From an uncultured Lachnospiraceae bacterium (GTDB taxonomy: Bacteria; Bacillota; Clostridia; Lachnospirales; Lachnospiraceae), in assembly GCA_905203555.1 (NCBI GenBank), contig CAJKWK010000003.1:1-64000 (forward strand): 64,000 nt of DNA, read 5' to 3'. Shown in pieces: positions 43,641-53,381 of the stretch (position 1 is its first letter; each line of letters opens with the position of its first letter). The position numbers were made by a program, and so were the translations under genes. A model generated the notes under the pieces. It saw nothing but the letters and a program-made list of their open reading frames with translations. It did not search any database and was not told where the DNA came from.

Positions 43641-44939
43641 CTACTCATATTCAAGCAGATAATTCCGTTTTGTAACCTGTGTCATTTTTCCGTTTTCACT
43701 GATCAAAACTGCCGAAAAGATAGTAGAACCTTCCGGCATATCAATCGGCCCGCTATATTCATTCGATGCAGCCGACGGAGTTGTTCCGTCTGTTGTATAA
43801 TATGCTTTATATCCATCCGGAACCTGTATTGTAATCTGAGTCGCCGAAGTATATTGTCCGGTAGACGGAGTCACCGCCGGTGCATCTTCTATAGGGATCT
43901 CGATGGTATATGTCTTGGACGCAATCAAACTTGGAACTCCCTTTTTATTATAAGCCACCGCACGTATAGTCGTTGTCCCTTCATCCAGAAGTATTGGCTC
44001 CTCATACTTTGCACTGGACTTTGTAGGTTCTGTATCATCCGTCGTGTAATAAATCATTCCCTTACCTGAAATCGCAACTTCCTGCACTTCCGGATACGTA
44101 CCTTCTTCCAAACTAAACTGAGGGATTCCGGAGACATACTCACTAACCGCACTCAGAACCCGATCATCACATCCATCTAAAAGACTGGAAATTTTTTCCT
44201 TTTGATCTGTCTTCATATAAAAATCAATTGCCGCCTGATACAGTCCTGCGTTTGCAGGTTGAGAATCAATCGCCTCAAGGAAAATATCTTCCGCCTTGTC
44301 CAGTGTCTTCTGCTGAATATATATTTCCGCCCTTCCTGTATACGCTTCTGCTCTTTTTCCATCTTTCCGAATTGCTCTTTCAAATGCATTCTCTGCCGCC
44401 GTATATTCTCCAGCCTGAAGAGAACGATATCCTCGATTCACAACCCCGGTATAAGAATTCTGATAAATAATATATCCACCTGCACCTAACACCAACGCCA
44501 AAAACAGCAGTACAGAGAGAATTGCATTTCGCCTTCTTCTCTTTGCCCGCTTTTTCTTTAACATCTGCTGACGCCTGCGTTCTTCTCTCGTATTTGGATG
44601 AACAGCCCCGGTATTTCGATTCCCGGAACCACGTCTTTCCTGCCGCCATACCTCTGTTTGCTTTGAGACTGTTTTGGCACGCCCTGCGCGAATATCATCC
44701 AGCTCTCCCTGACTTAAAACTCGAGTCGCATTTGCAGATTCTCGATTCAACTGTTCTCTATATCGACGCACTTCTTCCGGCCGAATGGGTCTTGTAGCAT
44801 CTTCTACAGACCCCCTGACCTCTCTGGCAAGCACGTCTTCTAACGGATTATAATCCGGTACCATCTGTATTTCTGTTCTACAATCGGGGCAGATCAGAGT
44901 TCCCTCAGGTATTTCTGCACCACAATTTGTACATTTCAT
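43641..44939 (-). CDS. Zinc-ribbon, single-pass membrane protein with TPR and chitobiase-type C-terminal repeats
   Basis: The 432-residue protein has four ordered parts: an N-terminal zinc ribbon (CTNCGAEIP and CPDCRTE, residues 3-22), a basic region ending in a membrane helix (about residues 140-160), TPR-like repeats (about 165-260), and two tandem beta domains of the CHB_HEX_C_1 type, each with the YYTTD-x-TxP signature (TTDDTEPTK and TTDGTTPS). The topology suggests a cytoplasmic zinc ribbon and exported repeats. Function unknown. I use ATG 44939 with AGGAGG upstream. It is the last gene after folD. Confidence 0.8.
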   Translation of the reverse strand: MKCTNCGAEIPEGTLICPDCRTEIQMVPDYNPLEDVLAREVRGSVEDATRPIRPEEVRRYREQLNRESANATRVLSQGELDDIRAGRAKTVSKQTEVWRQERRGSGNRNTGAVHPNTREERRRQQMLKKKRAKRRRRNAILSVLLFLALVLGAGGYIIYQNSYTGVVNRGYRSLQAGEYTAAENAFERAIRKDGKRAEAYTGRAEIYIQQKTLDKAEDIFLEAIDSQPANAGLYQAAIDFYMKTDQKEKISSLLDGCDDRVLSAVSEYVSGIPQFSLEEGTYPEVQEVAISGKGMIYYTTDDTEPTKSSAKYEEPILLDEGTTTIRAVAYNKKGVPSLIASKTYTIEIPIEDAPAVTPSTGQYTSATQITIQVPDGYKAYYTTDGTTPSAASNEYSGPIDMPEGSTIFSAVLISENGKMTQVTKRNYLLEYE

Positions 44940-44955
44940 AGAGCGCTTCCTCCTG

Positions 44956-45792
44956 TTATCTAGCCGTCTCCACACAATTGTTCATTAACATCGCAATCGT
45001 CATCGGTCCAACGCCACCCGGAACTGGCGTGATTGCTGATGCTTTATCTTTTACTTTTTCAAAATCAACATCCCCGCACAACTTATTCTGAGCATCCCGA
45101 TGCATTCCAACATCAATTACAACTGCACCTTCCTTGATATAGGTATCATCGATCATTTGCTGCTGTCCTACCGCAGCAATCAGAATATCTGCTCTTTTCG
45201 TAACTTCTTTTAAATTACGGGTTTTTGAATGTGCAATTGTAACAGTTGCATTTTCTCTGAGAAGCAATGCAGCCATTGGTTTTCCTACAATATTACTTCT
45301 TCCTATCACTACACATTCTTTTCCTTCGATGGAAATTCCGGAACGTTTTAGAAGCTGAATAACTCCTGCCGGAGTACAAGAAAGGAATCCCTTTTCTCCA
45401 AGCCAAAGCCGTCCAACACTCACCGGATGAAATCCATCTACATCCTTTTCCGGAGAGATTGCACGAAGAACCTTATCTTCATTTAATGTTTTGGGAAGTG
45501 GTAACTGTACAAGAATCCCATTCACTTTTTCATCTGCATTTAACCGTTCCACCAACTCCAAAAGTTCTCTTTCTGTGATTGTTTCCGGTAATTCATAAGA
45601 TTCTGATCGAATCCCGATATAAGCACACGCCTTTTTCTTATTATTTACATAAACAGTAGAAGCCGGATCACTGCCAACTTGTACAACCGCAAGGCAGATT
45701 TCTCTGCCTTGTTGTTTCAAACGCTCTACTTCGATTTTCAGTTCCTCTTTTATTTCTTTTGAAATCTGTTTTCCATCAATTAATTGTGCCAT
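44956..45792 (-). CDS. folD: Bifunctional methylene-THF dehydrogenase/methenyl-THF cyclohydrolase FolD
   Basis: FolD interconverts 5,10-methylene-THF and 10-formyl-THF. The 278-residue protein has the active-site YVNNKKKACA lysine motif, LVQLPLPKTLNEDKVL, the KDVDGFHPVSVGRL loop and the Rossmann GRSNIVGKPMAALL. It is 20 bases downstream of fhs, making a one-carbon pair used for formate assimilation, purines and serine metabolism. Confidence 0.97.
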   Translation of the reverse strand: MAQLIDGKQISKEIKEELKIEVERLKQQGREICLAVVQVGSDPASTVYVNNKKKACAYIGIRSESYELPETITERELLELVERLNADEKVNGILVQLPLPKTLNEDKVLRAISPEKDVDGFHPVSVGRLWLGEKGFLSCTPAGVIQLLKRSGISIEGKECVVIGRSNIVGKPMAALLLRENATVTIAHSKTRNLKEVTKRADILIAAVGQQQMIDDTYIKEGAVVIDVGMHRDAQNKLCGDVDFEKVKDKASAITPVPGGVGPMTIAMLMNNCVETAR

Positions 45793-45812
45793 TCTGTACT
45801 CCTGTATCTTTT

Positions 45813-47483
45813 CTAAAACAGACCAACAATATCGCCATCATCTGTTACATCTATATTATTTGCTGCCGGTACTTTTGGCAATCCCGGCATTGTCATGACT
45901 GCTCCTGTCAACGCAACAACAAATCCTGCTCCCGCACTTACATATACTTCACGAATATGAATATCAAAGTTTTCCGGACGTCCAAGTTTTTTCGCATCAT
46001 CTGAGAGAGAATACTGATTCTTCGCCATACAAACAGGTACGTCTCCAAATCCCATTGCCTCGATCTTTGCAAGCTGTTTCTCTGCCGCCGGCTCATAAAT
46101 AACGGAACGAGCACCGTAAATTTCCTTAGAAATAGTTTCAATCTTCTCTTTCAGTGAATATGCATCCGGATAAAGCGGATGATAATGACTCTCCTTTGTT
46201 TCCAGTGTATCCAATACTTTCTGAGCAAGTGCGATACCGCCCTCTCCTCCTTTTGCCCAAACTTCAGCAAGTGCAAATTCACATCCATGTTCTTCACAGA
46301 ACTTGCGGATAAATTCATTCTCAGCCGGAGTATCAGTCACAAAAGAATTAAGTGTAACAACAACTGGTACATCGTATTTCTGTATATTTTCTATATGTTT
46401 CTCTAAATTAACAATTCCTTTTGCAAGAGCTTCGAGATTTTCCTCTCCCAGATCCGCCTTCGGAACTCCACCATTATACTTCAAAGCACGTACAGTTGCA
46501 ACTAAAACAACAGCATCCGGTTTTAATCCTGCTTTACGGCATTTGATGTCCATAAACTTCTCTGCTCCCAGATCTGCACCAAATCCAGCCTCTGTAATAG
46601 TTATATCGCTCATCTTCAAAGCCATTTTGGTAGCTCGAACACTGTTGCAGCCATGTGCAATATTTGCAAACGGACCACCATGTACCAAAGCCGGTGTATG
46701 TTCTAATGTTTGAATCAAATTCGGTTTGATCGCATCTTTTAAAAGTGCAGCCATTGCACCTGTCGCCTGTAAATCATCCGCAGTAACCGGATCTCCGGCA
46801 AAATTATATGCAACGATAATCCGTCCCAGCCGACGTTTCAGATCTGCAAGGTCATCAGCAAGACAAAGAATTGCCATAATCTCAGATGCCACTGTAATAA
46901 CAAAATGATCTTCTCGAACCATTCCATCCATTTTATTTCCAAGACCCACTACTACATTTCTCAAAACTCTGTCATTCATATCTACACATCGTTTCCAAAC
47001 CACTTGACGTGGATCGATCTGCAAAGCATTTCCCTGTTGGATATGATTATCTAACATTGCTGCAAGCAGATTGTTCGCCGAGGTAATTGCATGAAAATCA
47101 CCTGTGAAATGCAGATTCAGATCATCCATAGGAACTACCTGAGAATAGCCGCCGCCGGCAGCTCCGCCTTTGATACCGAAACATGGTCCAAGAGAAGGTT
47201 CGCGAAGCGCGATCACAGCCTTTTTATTTAATTTTGCCATTGCCTGTCCAAGACCTACTGTAACCGTTGTTTTTCCCTCTCCGGCAGGTGTCGGATTGAT
47301 TGCAGTAACAAGAACCAGTTTCCCGTCTTCGTTATTTTTGATCTTATCCCAGAATCCTTCTGAAAGTTTTGCCTTGTACTTTCCATAGTACTCCAAATCC
47401 TCTTCTGCAATTCCTGCTCTCTGAGCCACTTCTTTAATCGGGAGCATCTCTGCTTCCTGTGCGATCTGAATGTCTGTTTTCAT
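45813..47483 (-). CDS. fhs: Formate-tetrahydrofolate ligase Fhs
   Basis: Fhs activates formate with ATP to 10-formyl-THF. The 556-residue protein has the P-loop [39 protein letters not shown], and the conserved [20 protein letters not shown]. Length is normal. The gene is 21 bases downstream of ftsK and precedes folD; AAGGAGG lies at the start. In acetogens this is a Wood-Ljungdahl step, but no other pathway gene is in the window. Confidence 0.97.
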   Translation of the reverse strand: MKTDIQIAQEAEMLPIKEVAQRAGIAEEDLEYYGKYKAKLSEGFWDKIKNNEDGKLVLVTAINPTPAGEGKTTVTVGLGQAMAKLNKKAVIALREPSLGPCFGIKGGAAGGGYSQVVPMDDLNLHFTGDFHAITSANNLLAAMLDNHIQQGNALQIDPRQVVWKRCVDMNDRVLRNVVVGLGNKMDGMVREDHFVITVASEIMAILCLADDLADLKRRLGRIIVAYNFAGDPVTADDLQATGAMAALLKDAIKPNLIQTLEHTPALVHGGPFANIAHGCNSVRATKMALKMSDITITEAGFGADLGAEKFMDIKCRKAGLKPDAVVLVATVRALKYNGGVPKADLGEENLEALAKGIVNLEKHIENIQKYDVPVVVTLNSFVTDTPAENEFIRKFCEEHGCEFALAEVWAKGGEGGIALAQKVLDTLETKESHYHPLYPDAYSLKEKIETISKEIYGARSVIYEPAAEKQLAKIEAMGFGDVPVCMAKNQYSLSDDAKKLGRPENFDIHIREVYVSAGAGFVVALTGAVMTMPGLPKVPAANNIDVTDDGDIVGLF

Positions 47484-47504
47484 CTGTGCTTCCTCCTTTT
47501 GACT

Positions 47505-49937
47505 TTACTTTTCTTGCATAAATTGTTCAAATTCTTCTTTTGACATAAGTACCTTACGTGGTTTTGTGCCTTCCTCCGGACCAACAACCCCTGCTTCTGC
47601 AAGCTGATCCATAATTCTGGCAGCTCTGTTAAATCCAATCTTAAACATCCGCTGAAGCATTCCGATTGATGCCTTTTCCTTTTCAATGATCAATCTTCCC
47701 GCATCTGCAAAATAGAGATCACGATTATCAGATTCTTCCGATGAGGAAATCAACGTGGCGCCGGAATCCACTCCCAGATCTGCATTCATATGTTCCTCAA
47801 GTTCATCCGAATATGTTGCATCTCCATAATTCTGAATCAAATAATCCACTACTTTCTGCACTTCCTGATCAGATACAAAAGAGCCTTGTACACGCACAGG
47901 TTTGGGATATCCTGTAGGATAAAAAAGCATATCTCCTTTTCCGAGTAACTTTTCAGCCCCATTCATATCAATGATCGTTCTGGAATCCACACCGGACGAA
48001 ACAGCAAAAGCAACGCGGGATGGCATATTTGCCTTAATCAAACCTGTAATTACATTAACCGATGGTCGCTGTGTGGCAAGAATCAAATGCAGTCCGGCCG
48101 CTCTTGCCAACTGTGCCAGTCTGCAAATCGCACCTTCCACATCCTTAGGAGCAACCATCATCAAATCTGCCAGCTCATCCACTATAATAACAATCTGCGG
48201 CATCTTTTTCGGTGCATTTTCCTCGCCTTTCAGTTCCAGAACTTTCTCATTAAATCCCGTAAGATCACGTACATTATATTCTGCAAACAACTGATATCGT
48301 TTCATCATTTCTGCAACTGCCCAGTTTAAGGCTCCTGCTGCTTTTCTCGGATCTGTTACAACCGGAATCAGCAAATGCGGAATTCCATTATATACGCTTA
48401 ATTCCACCACTTTAGGATCCACCATGATGAGTTTTACATCTTCAGGATTTGATTTATAGAGAATACTCATAATCAGCGTGTTAATGCATACTGATTTTCC
48501 AGAACCGGTAGAACCTGCAACAAGTAAATGCGGCATCTTGGCAATATCCGCAACTACGACCTTTCCTGCAATATCTTTTCCTACAGCAAATGTGATTTTT
48601 GATGAACTTTGTTGAAATTCTTTCGACTCTAATAAATCCCGAAGCATAACTGCTGAATTTTCACTATTGGGAACTTCAATTCCAACTGCCGCTTTTCCGG
48701 GAATCGGCGCTTCAATACGAAGATCTGTCACTGCAAGATTTAACTTAATGTCATCTGCCAGGCCAACAATCTTACTCACTTTTACTCCCTGTTCCGGCTG
48801 CAGCTCATATCGAGTAACAGATGGTCCGCAGCTCGCATTGGTCACATGCACTTTCACTCCGAAATTCTGCAGTGTCTGTTCCAGTTTCAATGCTGTTTCA
48901 CGAAGGTGTCTGTCGGAATTGCCGCCACCCTTTTTCCCTCGTTTTAAAAGACTGATCGGTGGAACCCGATATTCTTTCGGTTGTATCCCTTCTTGCTTTT
49001 GGATCTCTCTTTCTACATCCTCCGGCCGTTGGATTGGCTCATCAGCCTTTTTATGCGAACTTTTATCTGTAATTGATTCCTCCATCTGCAATGGTTCACT
49101 TCTCTGAATTACAAATTCAGGTTCTTCCTCCGGATCCTGTATTATCTCTTCATCAAATAAAGGCGGAAGGGGTTCCTCCTCGAGTATATTTAATTCCTGA
49201 ACATCCGGTGACTTCCGCTTAGAATGTGCATCTCCCAATGTTGTGGCGAAAGATACTCCGGATATCTTTTTACTTTCATTTCGTTTCTCCGGTTGCTCTT
49301 TTTTTTCTTTTGTTTCCTTTTTTTCTCTTGCAGAACGCTCCACCGCAGATTGGCGGCGGGTTCTGGCATCATCATAGATTCGTTTACTCCTTTGTCCCAA
49401 AGGTTTTAATAAAGATTTTTCTGTGATTAAAATAATACAAATAATCATCAACAAAATCAATACAATATAGGTTCCTGCAACTCCGATTGCAGGACAGAGA
49501 ATTGTAATCATCACTCCACCAAGCAAGCCTCCGGCTTCTTTTCCGATACTTGCCTGCCGATAGTATTCCATCAGTTCAGTTCCCGGATGATAAGAATTTA
49601 CTACCAATTCCAAAATCGCCGTTGCAACAATAACGAATACAATTGCTGCCACTGCTTTTATGTATGCATGCTTGTTTCCTTTATTTGAAATTAAAAATGC
49701 AGTAATACCAAAAATCAGCACCGGAATCAAATATGCCATCCATCCAAAAATACCAAACATCAGAGCTGACAGGATATCTCCGATCAGCCCACCCAGTCCG
49801 AAATTACTGATTAACAGGAAAATACAGACCGCCAGCATTCCCAAAATGAGAATTTCACTTCGAAGTACTGTATTTTCCTGATTCTTTTTTGTTGTTCCCC
49901 TCGTGCTTTTTTTCTTCTTTGTCGACTTTGCAGCCAT
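47505..49937 (-). CDS. ftsK: FtsK/SpoIIIE family DNA translocase
   Basis: The 810-residue protein pumps DNA through the septum at division or sporulation. It has four N-terminal membrane helices (about residues 25-175), a charged linker (about 185-330), then a RecA-type motor with Walker A GSTGSGKSV and Walker B IIVIVDELADLM, and a C-terminal winged-helix gamma domain (ASIGMLQRMFKIGFNRAARIMDQLAEAGVV). Whether it serves the vegetative FtsK or sporulation SpoIIIE role cannot be told. It heads the ftsK-fhs-folD run. Confidence 0.95.
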   Translation of the reverse strand: MAAKSTKKKKSTRGTTKKNQENTVLRSEILILGMLAVCIFLLISNFGLGGLIGDILSALMFGIFGWMAYLIPVLIFGITAFLISNKGNKHAYIKAVAAIVFVIVATAILELVVNSYHPGTELMEYYRQASIGKEAGGLLGGVMITILCPAIGVAGTYIVLILLMIICIILITEKSLLKPLGQRSKRIYDDARTRRQSAVERSAREKKETKEKKEQPEKRNESKKISGVSFATTLGDAHSKRKSPDVQELNILEEEPLPPLFDEEIIQDPEEEPEFVIQRSEPLQMEESITDKSSHKKADEPIQRPEDVEREIQKQEGIQPKEYRVPPISLLKRGKKGGGNSDRHLRETALKLEQTLQNFGVKVHVTNASCGPSVTRYELQPEQGVKVSKIVGLADDIKLNLAVTDLRIEAPIPGKAAVGIEVPNSENSAVMLRDLLESKEFQQSSSKITFAVGKDIAGKVVVADIAKMPHLLVAGSTGSGKSVCINTLIMSILYKSNPEDVKLIMVDPKVVELSVYNGIPHLLIPVVTDPRKAAGALNWAVAEMMKRYQLFAEYNVRDLTGFNEKVLELKGEENAPKKMPQIVIIVDELADLMMVAPKDVEGAICRLAQLARAAGLHLILATQRPSVNVITGLIKANMPSRVAFAVSSGVDSRTIIDMNGAEKLLGKGDMLFYPTGYPKPVRVQGSFVSDQEVQKVVDYLIQNYGDATYSDELEEHMNADLGVDSGATLISSSEESDNRDLYFADAGRLIIEKEKASIGMLQRMFKIGFNRAARIMDQLAEAGVVGPEEGTKPRKVLMSKEEFEQFMQEK

Positions 49938-49988
49938 TCATAGTTCCCCCTTGGCTTTTGAACATACTTATATTAGTATAGCATTTTT

Positions 49989-50669
49989 TCATAAGCCTGT
50001 CATTATTTTTCTTTCATCTATCATTTCACGCAGTTTTTTTATCGCCTGACTGATTCCTCCAACTTCATCGATCAGTCCTTCTCTCACTGCATCCTCGCCC
50101 TCAAGCATCGTCCCTACATCCTTCACCAGTTCGGTCGGATCCAGCATCAATTCTTCCAAACGTTTCTGGCTGATTTTGGAATGTTCCGAAATAAAAGTTG
50201 TAATACGATCCTGTGTTTTCTCCATATTTCGATAACTTTGATATACCCCAATAAACATACCATTTGAACGCACCGGATGCACAATCATAGTTCCACTCGG
50301 AACAATAAAAGAATAATCTGCAGACACCGCAAGCGGTCCTCCAATTGAATGACTTCCACCCAATACAAGCGATACGGTAGGTTTACTCAACGAGGCTATC
50401 ATTTCTGCAATTGCGAGCCCTGCTTCCACATCGCCGCCTAACGTATTGAGCAAAATCAGCACACCGTCAATTTCCTCACTATCCTCAACTTCCGCTAATT
50501 TAGGAAGAAGATGCTCATATTTGGTTGCTTTTGTATTGCCCGACACAGCTTCATGTCCTTCGATTTCACCAATGATCGTCAACAGCTGGATGTGATGTCC
50601 CTTCCCATTTTCCAACTGCAATGTTCCTGTTTCTTTGATTTCATTATTTTTTGTTTCGCTCATAAACAT
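49989..50669 (-). CDS. ClpP-like (TepA-type) protease
   Basis: A 226-residue ClpP/crotonase-fold protein of the TepA/YmfB type. It has the oxyanion and catalytic Ser region VLGGSHSIGGPLAVS, the His-containing MIVHPVRSNGMF and GGDVEAGLAIAEMIA. The serine motif is HS-I-G-G rather than the ASMG of housekeeping ClpP, typical of the TepA branch next to ftsK. The start is ATG at 50669 with GGAGG five bases upstream; a second ATG two codons later is also possible. Confidence 0.85.
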   Translation of the reverse strand: MFMSETKNNEIKETGTLQLENGKGHHIQLLTIIGEIEGHEAVSGNTKATKYEHLLPKLAEVEDSEEIDGVLILLNTLGGDVEAGLAIAEMIASLSKPTVSLVLGGSHSIGGPLAVSADYSFIVPSGTMIVHPVRSNGMFIGVYQSYRNMEKTQDRITTFISEHSKISQKRLEELMLDPTELVKDVGTMLEGEDAVREGLIDEVGGISQAIKKLREMIDERKIMTGL

Positions 50670-50736
50670 CCAAACCTCCGAAATAATAATTTCTTCTGTT
50701 TAGTATGTTCAGTCTGCTTGATTCCATACTTTTTTC

Positions 50737-50778
50737 TAAAAAAATGGCATGGACATAAATTGTATACATCCATACCAT
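50737..50778 (-). terminator. Intrinsic terminator after metY
   Basis: On the minus strand ATGGTATGGA, loop, TCCATGCCAT (one G-U pair) followed by seven T. The stem starts a few bases after the metY stop codon. Confidence 0.85.
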
Positions 50779-50783
50779 CTTAT

Positions 50784-52058
50784 TTATTCTAATGCCTGCT
50801 CTACATCCGCAATTATATCGTTTACACTCTCGATTCCAACACTGAATCGAATCAAATCCGGCTGTACGCCCGCTTCCATCAATTCTTGATCATTCATCTG
50901 ACGATGGGTATGACTGGCAGGATGAAGTACACAACTTCTCGCATCCGCAACATGTGTAACGATTGCAACAAGTTTTAATTTATCCATCATCTCTACTGCA
51001 GCCTCTCTTCCGCCTTTCAAACCAAAAGTAATTACACCACAGGTTCCATTCGGCATATATTTCTGTGCCAGGTCGTAATACTTATCTCCCGGAAGTGATG
51101 GGCAGGATACCCAAGCTACTTTCTCGTGATTTTTCAAGTATTCTGCAACTTTTAAAGCGTTCTCGCAATGACGAGGTACACGTAAATGCAGTGTTTCCAA
51201 TCCGATATTCAAAAGAAAAGCATTCTGTGGTGACTGAATTGATCCAAGATCACGCATCAACTGTGCCGTTGCTTTCGTAATATATGCACCTTTTCCAAAT
51301 CTGTCAGTATACACAATTCCATGATAAGTCTCATCCGGAGTTGTAAGTCCCGGAAACTTATCTGCATATGCATTCCAATCAAAATTACCACTATCTACAA
51401 TTGCACCGCCAACGCATGCCGCATGGCCATCCATATATTTTGTTGTAGAATGAGTTACAATATCAGCTCCCCACTCAAACGGTCTGCAATTGATTGGAGT
51501 TGCAAATGTATTGTCAACAATAAGCGGAACCCCATGTGCATGTGCTGCATTGGCAAACTTTTCAATATCCAGAACAACCAGCGCCGGGTTTGCAATTGTT
51601 TCTCCGAACACAGCTTTTGTATTCTCACGAAATGCTGCATTTAATTCTTCTTCTGTACAATCCGGATCAACAAAAGTTGCCTCAACTCCCATCTTTCGGA
51701 TTGTATGAGCATATAAATTATATGTACCACCATAGACAGCAGATGCACAAATAATATGATCTCCCGCCTCAACAATGTTCATGATTGCATAAAAATTTGC
51801 AGCCTGACCGGATGATGTCAGCATTGCAGCAACACCGCCCTCCAGATCACAGATTTTCGCTGCTACAGCATCATTGGTCGGATTCTGTAATCTTGTATAA
51901 AAGTATCCGTTCTCTTCCAGATCAAACAACCGGCCCATCTGTTCACTGCTTGTATAACGGAATGTTGTACTCTGATAAATTGGTAAAACACGTGGTTCGC
52001 CGTTTCCCGGTTCATAGCCGGATTGGATACATTTTGTTTCAATATTAAAATTGCTCAT
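50784..52058 (-). CDS. metY: O-acetylhomoserine sulfhydrylase (PLP-dependent, Cys/Met metabolism family)
   Basis: The 424-residue enzyme makes homocysteine from O-acetylhomoserine and sulfide. It has the family start TKCIQSGYEPGNGEPRVLPIYQSTTF, the PLP-lysine motif VTHSTTKYMDGHAACVGG, and DNTFATPINCRPFEWGAD. The C-terminal HPASHTHRQMNDQELMEAGV binds substrate. Homocysteine or methanethiol activity cannot be separated by sequence. It follows yebC; no S-box leader is visible in the 31-base gap. Confidence 0.94.
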   Translation of the reverse strand: MSNFNIETKCIQSGYEPGNGEPRVLPIYQSTTFRYTSSEQMGRLFDLEENGYFYTRLQNPTNDAVAAKICDLEGGVAAMLTSSGQAANFYAIMNIVEAGDHIICASAVYGGTYNLYAHTIRKMGVEATFVDPDCTEEELNAAFRENTKAVFGETIANPALVVLDIEKFANAAHAHGVPLIVDNTFATPINCRPFEWGADIVTHSTTKYMDGHAACVGGAIVDSGNFDWNAYADKFPGLTTPDETYHGIVYTDRFGKGAYITKATAQLMRDLGSIQSPQNAFLLNIGLETLHLRVPRHCENALKVAEYLKNHEKVAWVSCPSLPGDKYYDLAQKYMPNGTCGVITFGLKGGREAAVEMMDKLKLVAIVTHVADARSCVLHPASHTHRQMNDQELMEAGVQPDLIRFSVGIESVNDIIADVEQALE

Positions 52059-52089
52059 CTTCTGTCCTCTTTTCTGTCCTCAAGTCTGA

Positions 52090-52824
52090 TTATTCTTCGC
52101 TCCAGTTATGATATACATCCTGTACATCATCGTCTTCTTCCAAAAGATCCAGTGTCTTCTGGATGTTTTTAATATCTTCTTCTTTTGTTAATTCTACATA
52201 AGTCTGTGGAATCATAGTCACTTCAGCACTTGCCATAACAATCCCCTGCTCTTCCAGTTTCAAACGAACATCACTGAAATCAGCCGGTGCTGTTAAAATC
52301 TCAAAACTGTCTTCCTCTTCTGAAAAATCTTCTGCTCCTGCATCCAGAGCCAGCATCATCAATTCATCTGCATCCAGATCACAGTCTTCTTTCGCTACAA
52401 GAATTTGACCTCTTTCATCAAACATAAAGGATACACATCCCGGAGTTCCGACATTTCCGCATCCTTTTGTAAAAGCATTTCTCACATTGGAAGCGGTACG
52501 GTTCTTATTGTCTGTCAGCGTATTTACAATAATCGCAGTACCATTCGGTCCATAGCCTTCATATGTAATATGCTCATAATTATCTGCTGAACCTTCTCCT
52601 GCAGCTTTCTTGATATTTCTGTCAATGGTATCGTTCGGCATGTTATTTGCCTTTGCTTTGGCAATTACATCTCGCAGCCGACTGTTATTTGCCGGATCCG
52701 GTCCACCGCCTTCTTTTACGGCAACCGCAAGCTCACGTCCGATTTTTGTAAAAATCTTCCCCTTTGCCGCATCATTTTTTTCTTTTTTATGCTTAATATT
52801 TGCAAACTTTGAATGTCCTGACAT
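52090..52824 (-). CDS. yebC: YebC/PmpR family protein (TACO1-like)
   Basis: A 244-residue protein, highly conserved, beginning [19 protein letters not shown](A)KGKIFTKI, with the [16 protein letters not shown] and [13 protein letters not shown] motifs. Members act as transcription factors or as translation factors relieving ribosome stalling. The sequence ends in an acidic tail ([15 protein letters not shown]). Its promoter is at 52860. Confidence 0.96.
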   Translation of the reverse strand: MSGHSKFANIKHKKEKNDAAKGKIFTKIGRELAVAVKEGGGPDPANNSRLRDVIAKAKANNMPNDTIDRNIKKAAGEGSADNYEHITYEGYGPNGTAIIVNTLTDNKNRTASNVRNAFTKGCGNVGTPGCVSFMFDERGQILVAKEDCDLDADELMMLALDAGAEDFSEEEDSFEILTAPADFSDVRLKLEEQGIVMASAEVTMIPQTYVELTKEEDIKNIQKTLDLLEEDDDVQDVYHNWSEE

Positions 52825-52859
52825 TTCCTGATTTCTCCTCTTCTCGTATTATCTCACTT

Positions 52860-52888
52860 ATTCTATCATTCTTTTTTCTATCTGTAAA
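52860..52888 (-). promoter_or_regulatory. Promoter of yebC
   Basis: On the minus strand TTTACA, 17 bases, TAGAAT preceded by TGA (extended -10), 35 bases from the ATG. Confidence 0.72.
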
Positions 52889-52896
52889 GTAGACGA

Positions 52897-53244
52897 TTAT
52901 GTATTCAAATCCAAGCTGATTCGAATTGCATCACTTACTTTTCCCATCATTCGACTATCCACATGACATACATATTCTCTCAGACGTTTCTTATCAATTG
53001 TACGAATCTGCTCTAATAAAATCACCGAATCTTTTACAATCTGATATTTTTTTGTACTGAGCTCGATATGCGTCGGCAATTTTGCCTTATTCATTCTGGA
53101 TGTAATTGCCGCACAGATTACAGTTGGACTATGCCGATTTCCTACATCATTCTGAATGATCAGCACCGGTCGGATTCCACCCTGTTCAGATCCTACTACC
53201 GGACTTAAATCTGCATAATAAATATCCCCACGTTTGATTAACAC
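52897..53244 (-). CDS. mazF: MazF/PemK family endoribonuclease
   Basis: A 115-residue toxin-family ribonuclease of the EndoA/NdoA type, which cuts mRNA at short sites. It has [26 protein letters not shown] with the catalytic Arg, [21 protein letters not shown] with the conserved Thr, and [19 protein letters not shown]. The gene starts with GTG at 53244. It follows alr as in Bacillus, but the 137-base gap where mazE would lie holds no open reading frame of suitable size. Confidence 0.94.
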   Translation of the reverse strand: MLIKRGDIYYADLSPVVGSEQGGIRPVLIIQNDVGNRHSPTVICAAITSRMNKAKLPTHIELSTKKYQIVKDSVILLEQIRTIDKKRLREYVCHVDSRMMGKVSDAIRISLDLNT

Positions 53245-53381
53245 ATCTATTCACACTCCGCTTATTTTTATTCCCGAATATCGGACATTTTTTGTATCAG
53301 ACTTTCTCTGTACATTAAACCTGTCTATAGTATTGCCCTGTTTATCAGAAGTATGCAAAGTGTTTTGGATTTTACTGTTTT

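Noticed and set aside
44202..44489. Cysteine-rich plus-strand frame opposite the TPR region
   Set aside because: Complement of a coherent minus-strand protein; no start site or family.
50650..52100. Search for an S-box or other SAM-type riboswitch at metY
   Set aside because: The gap upstream of metY is only 31 bases and cannot hold one.
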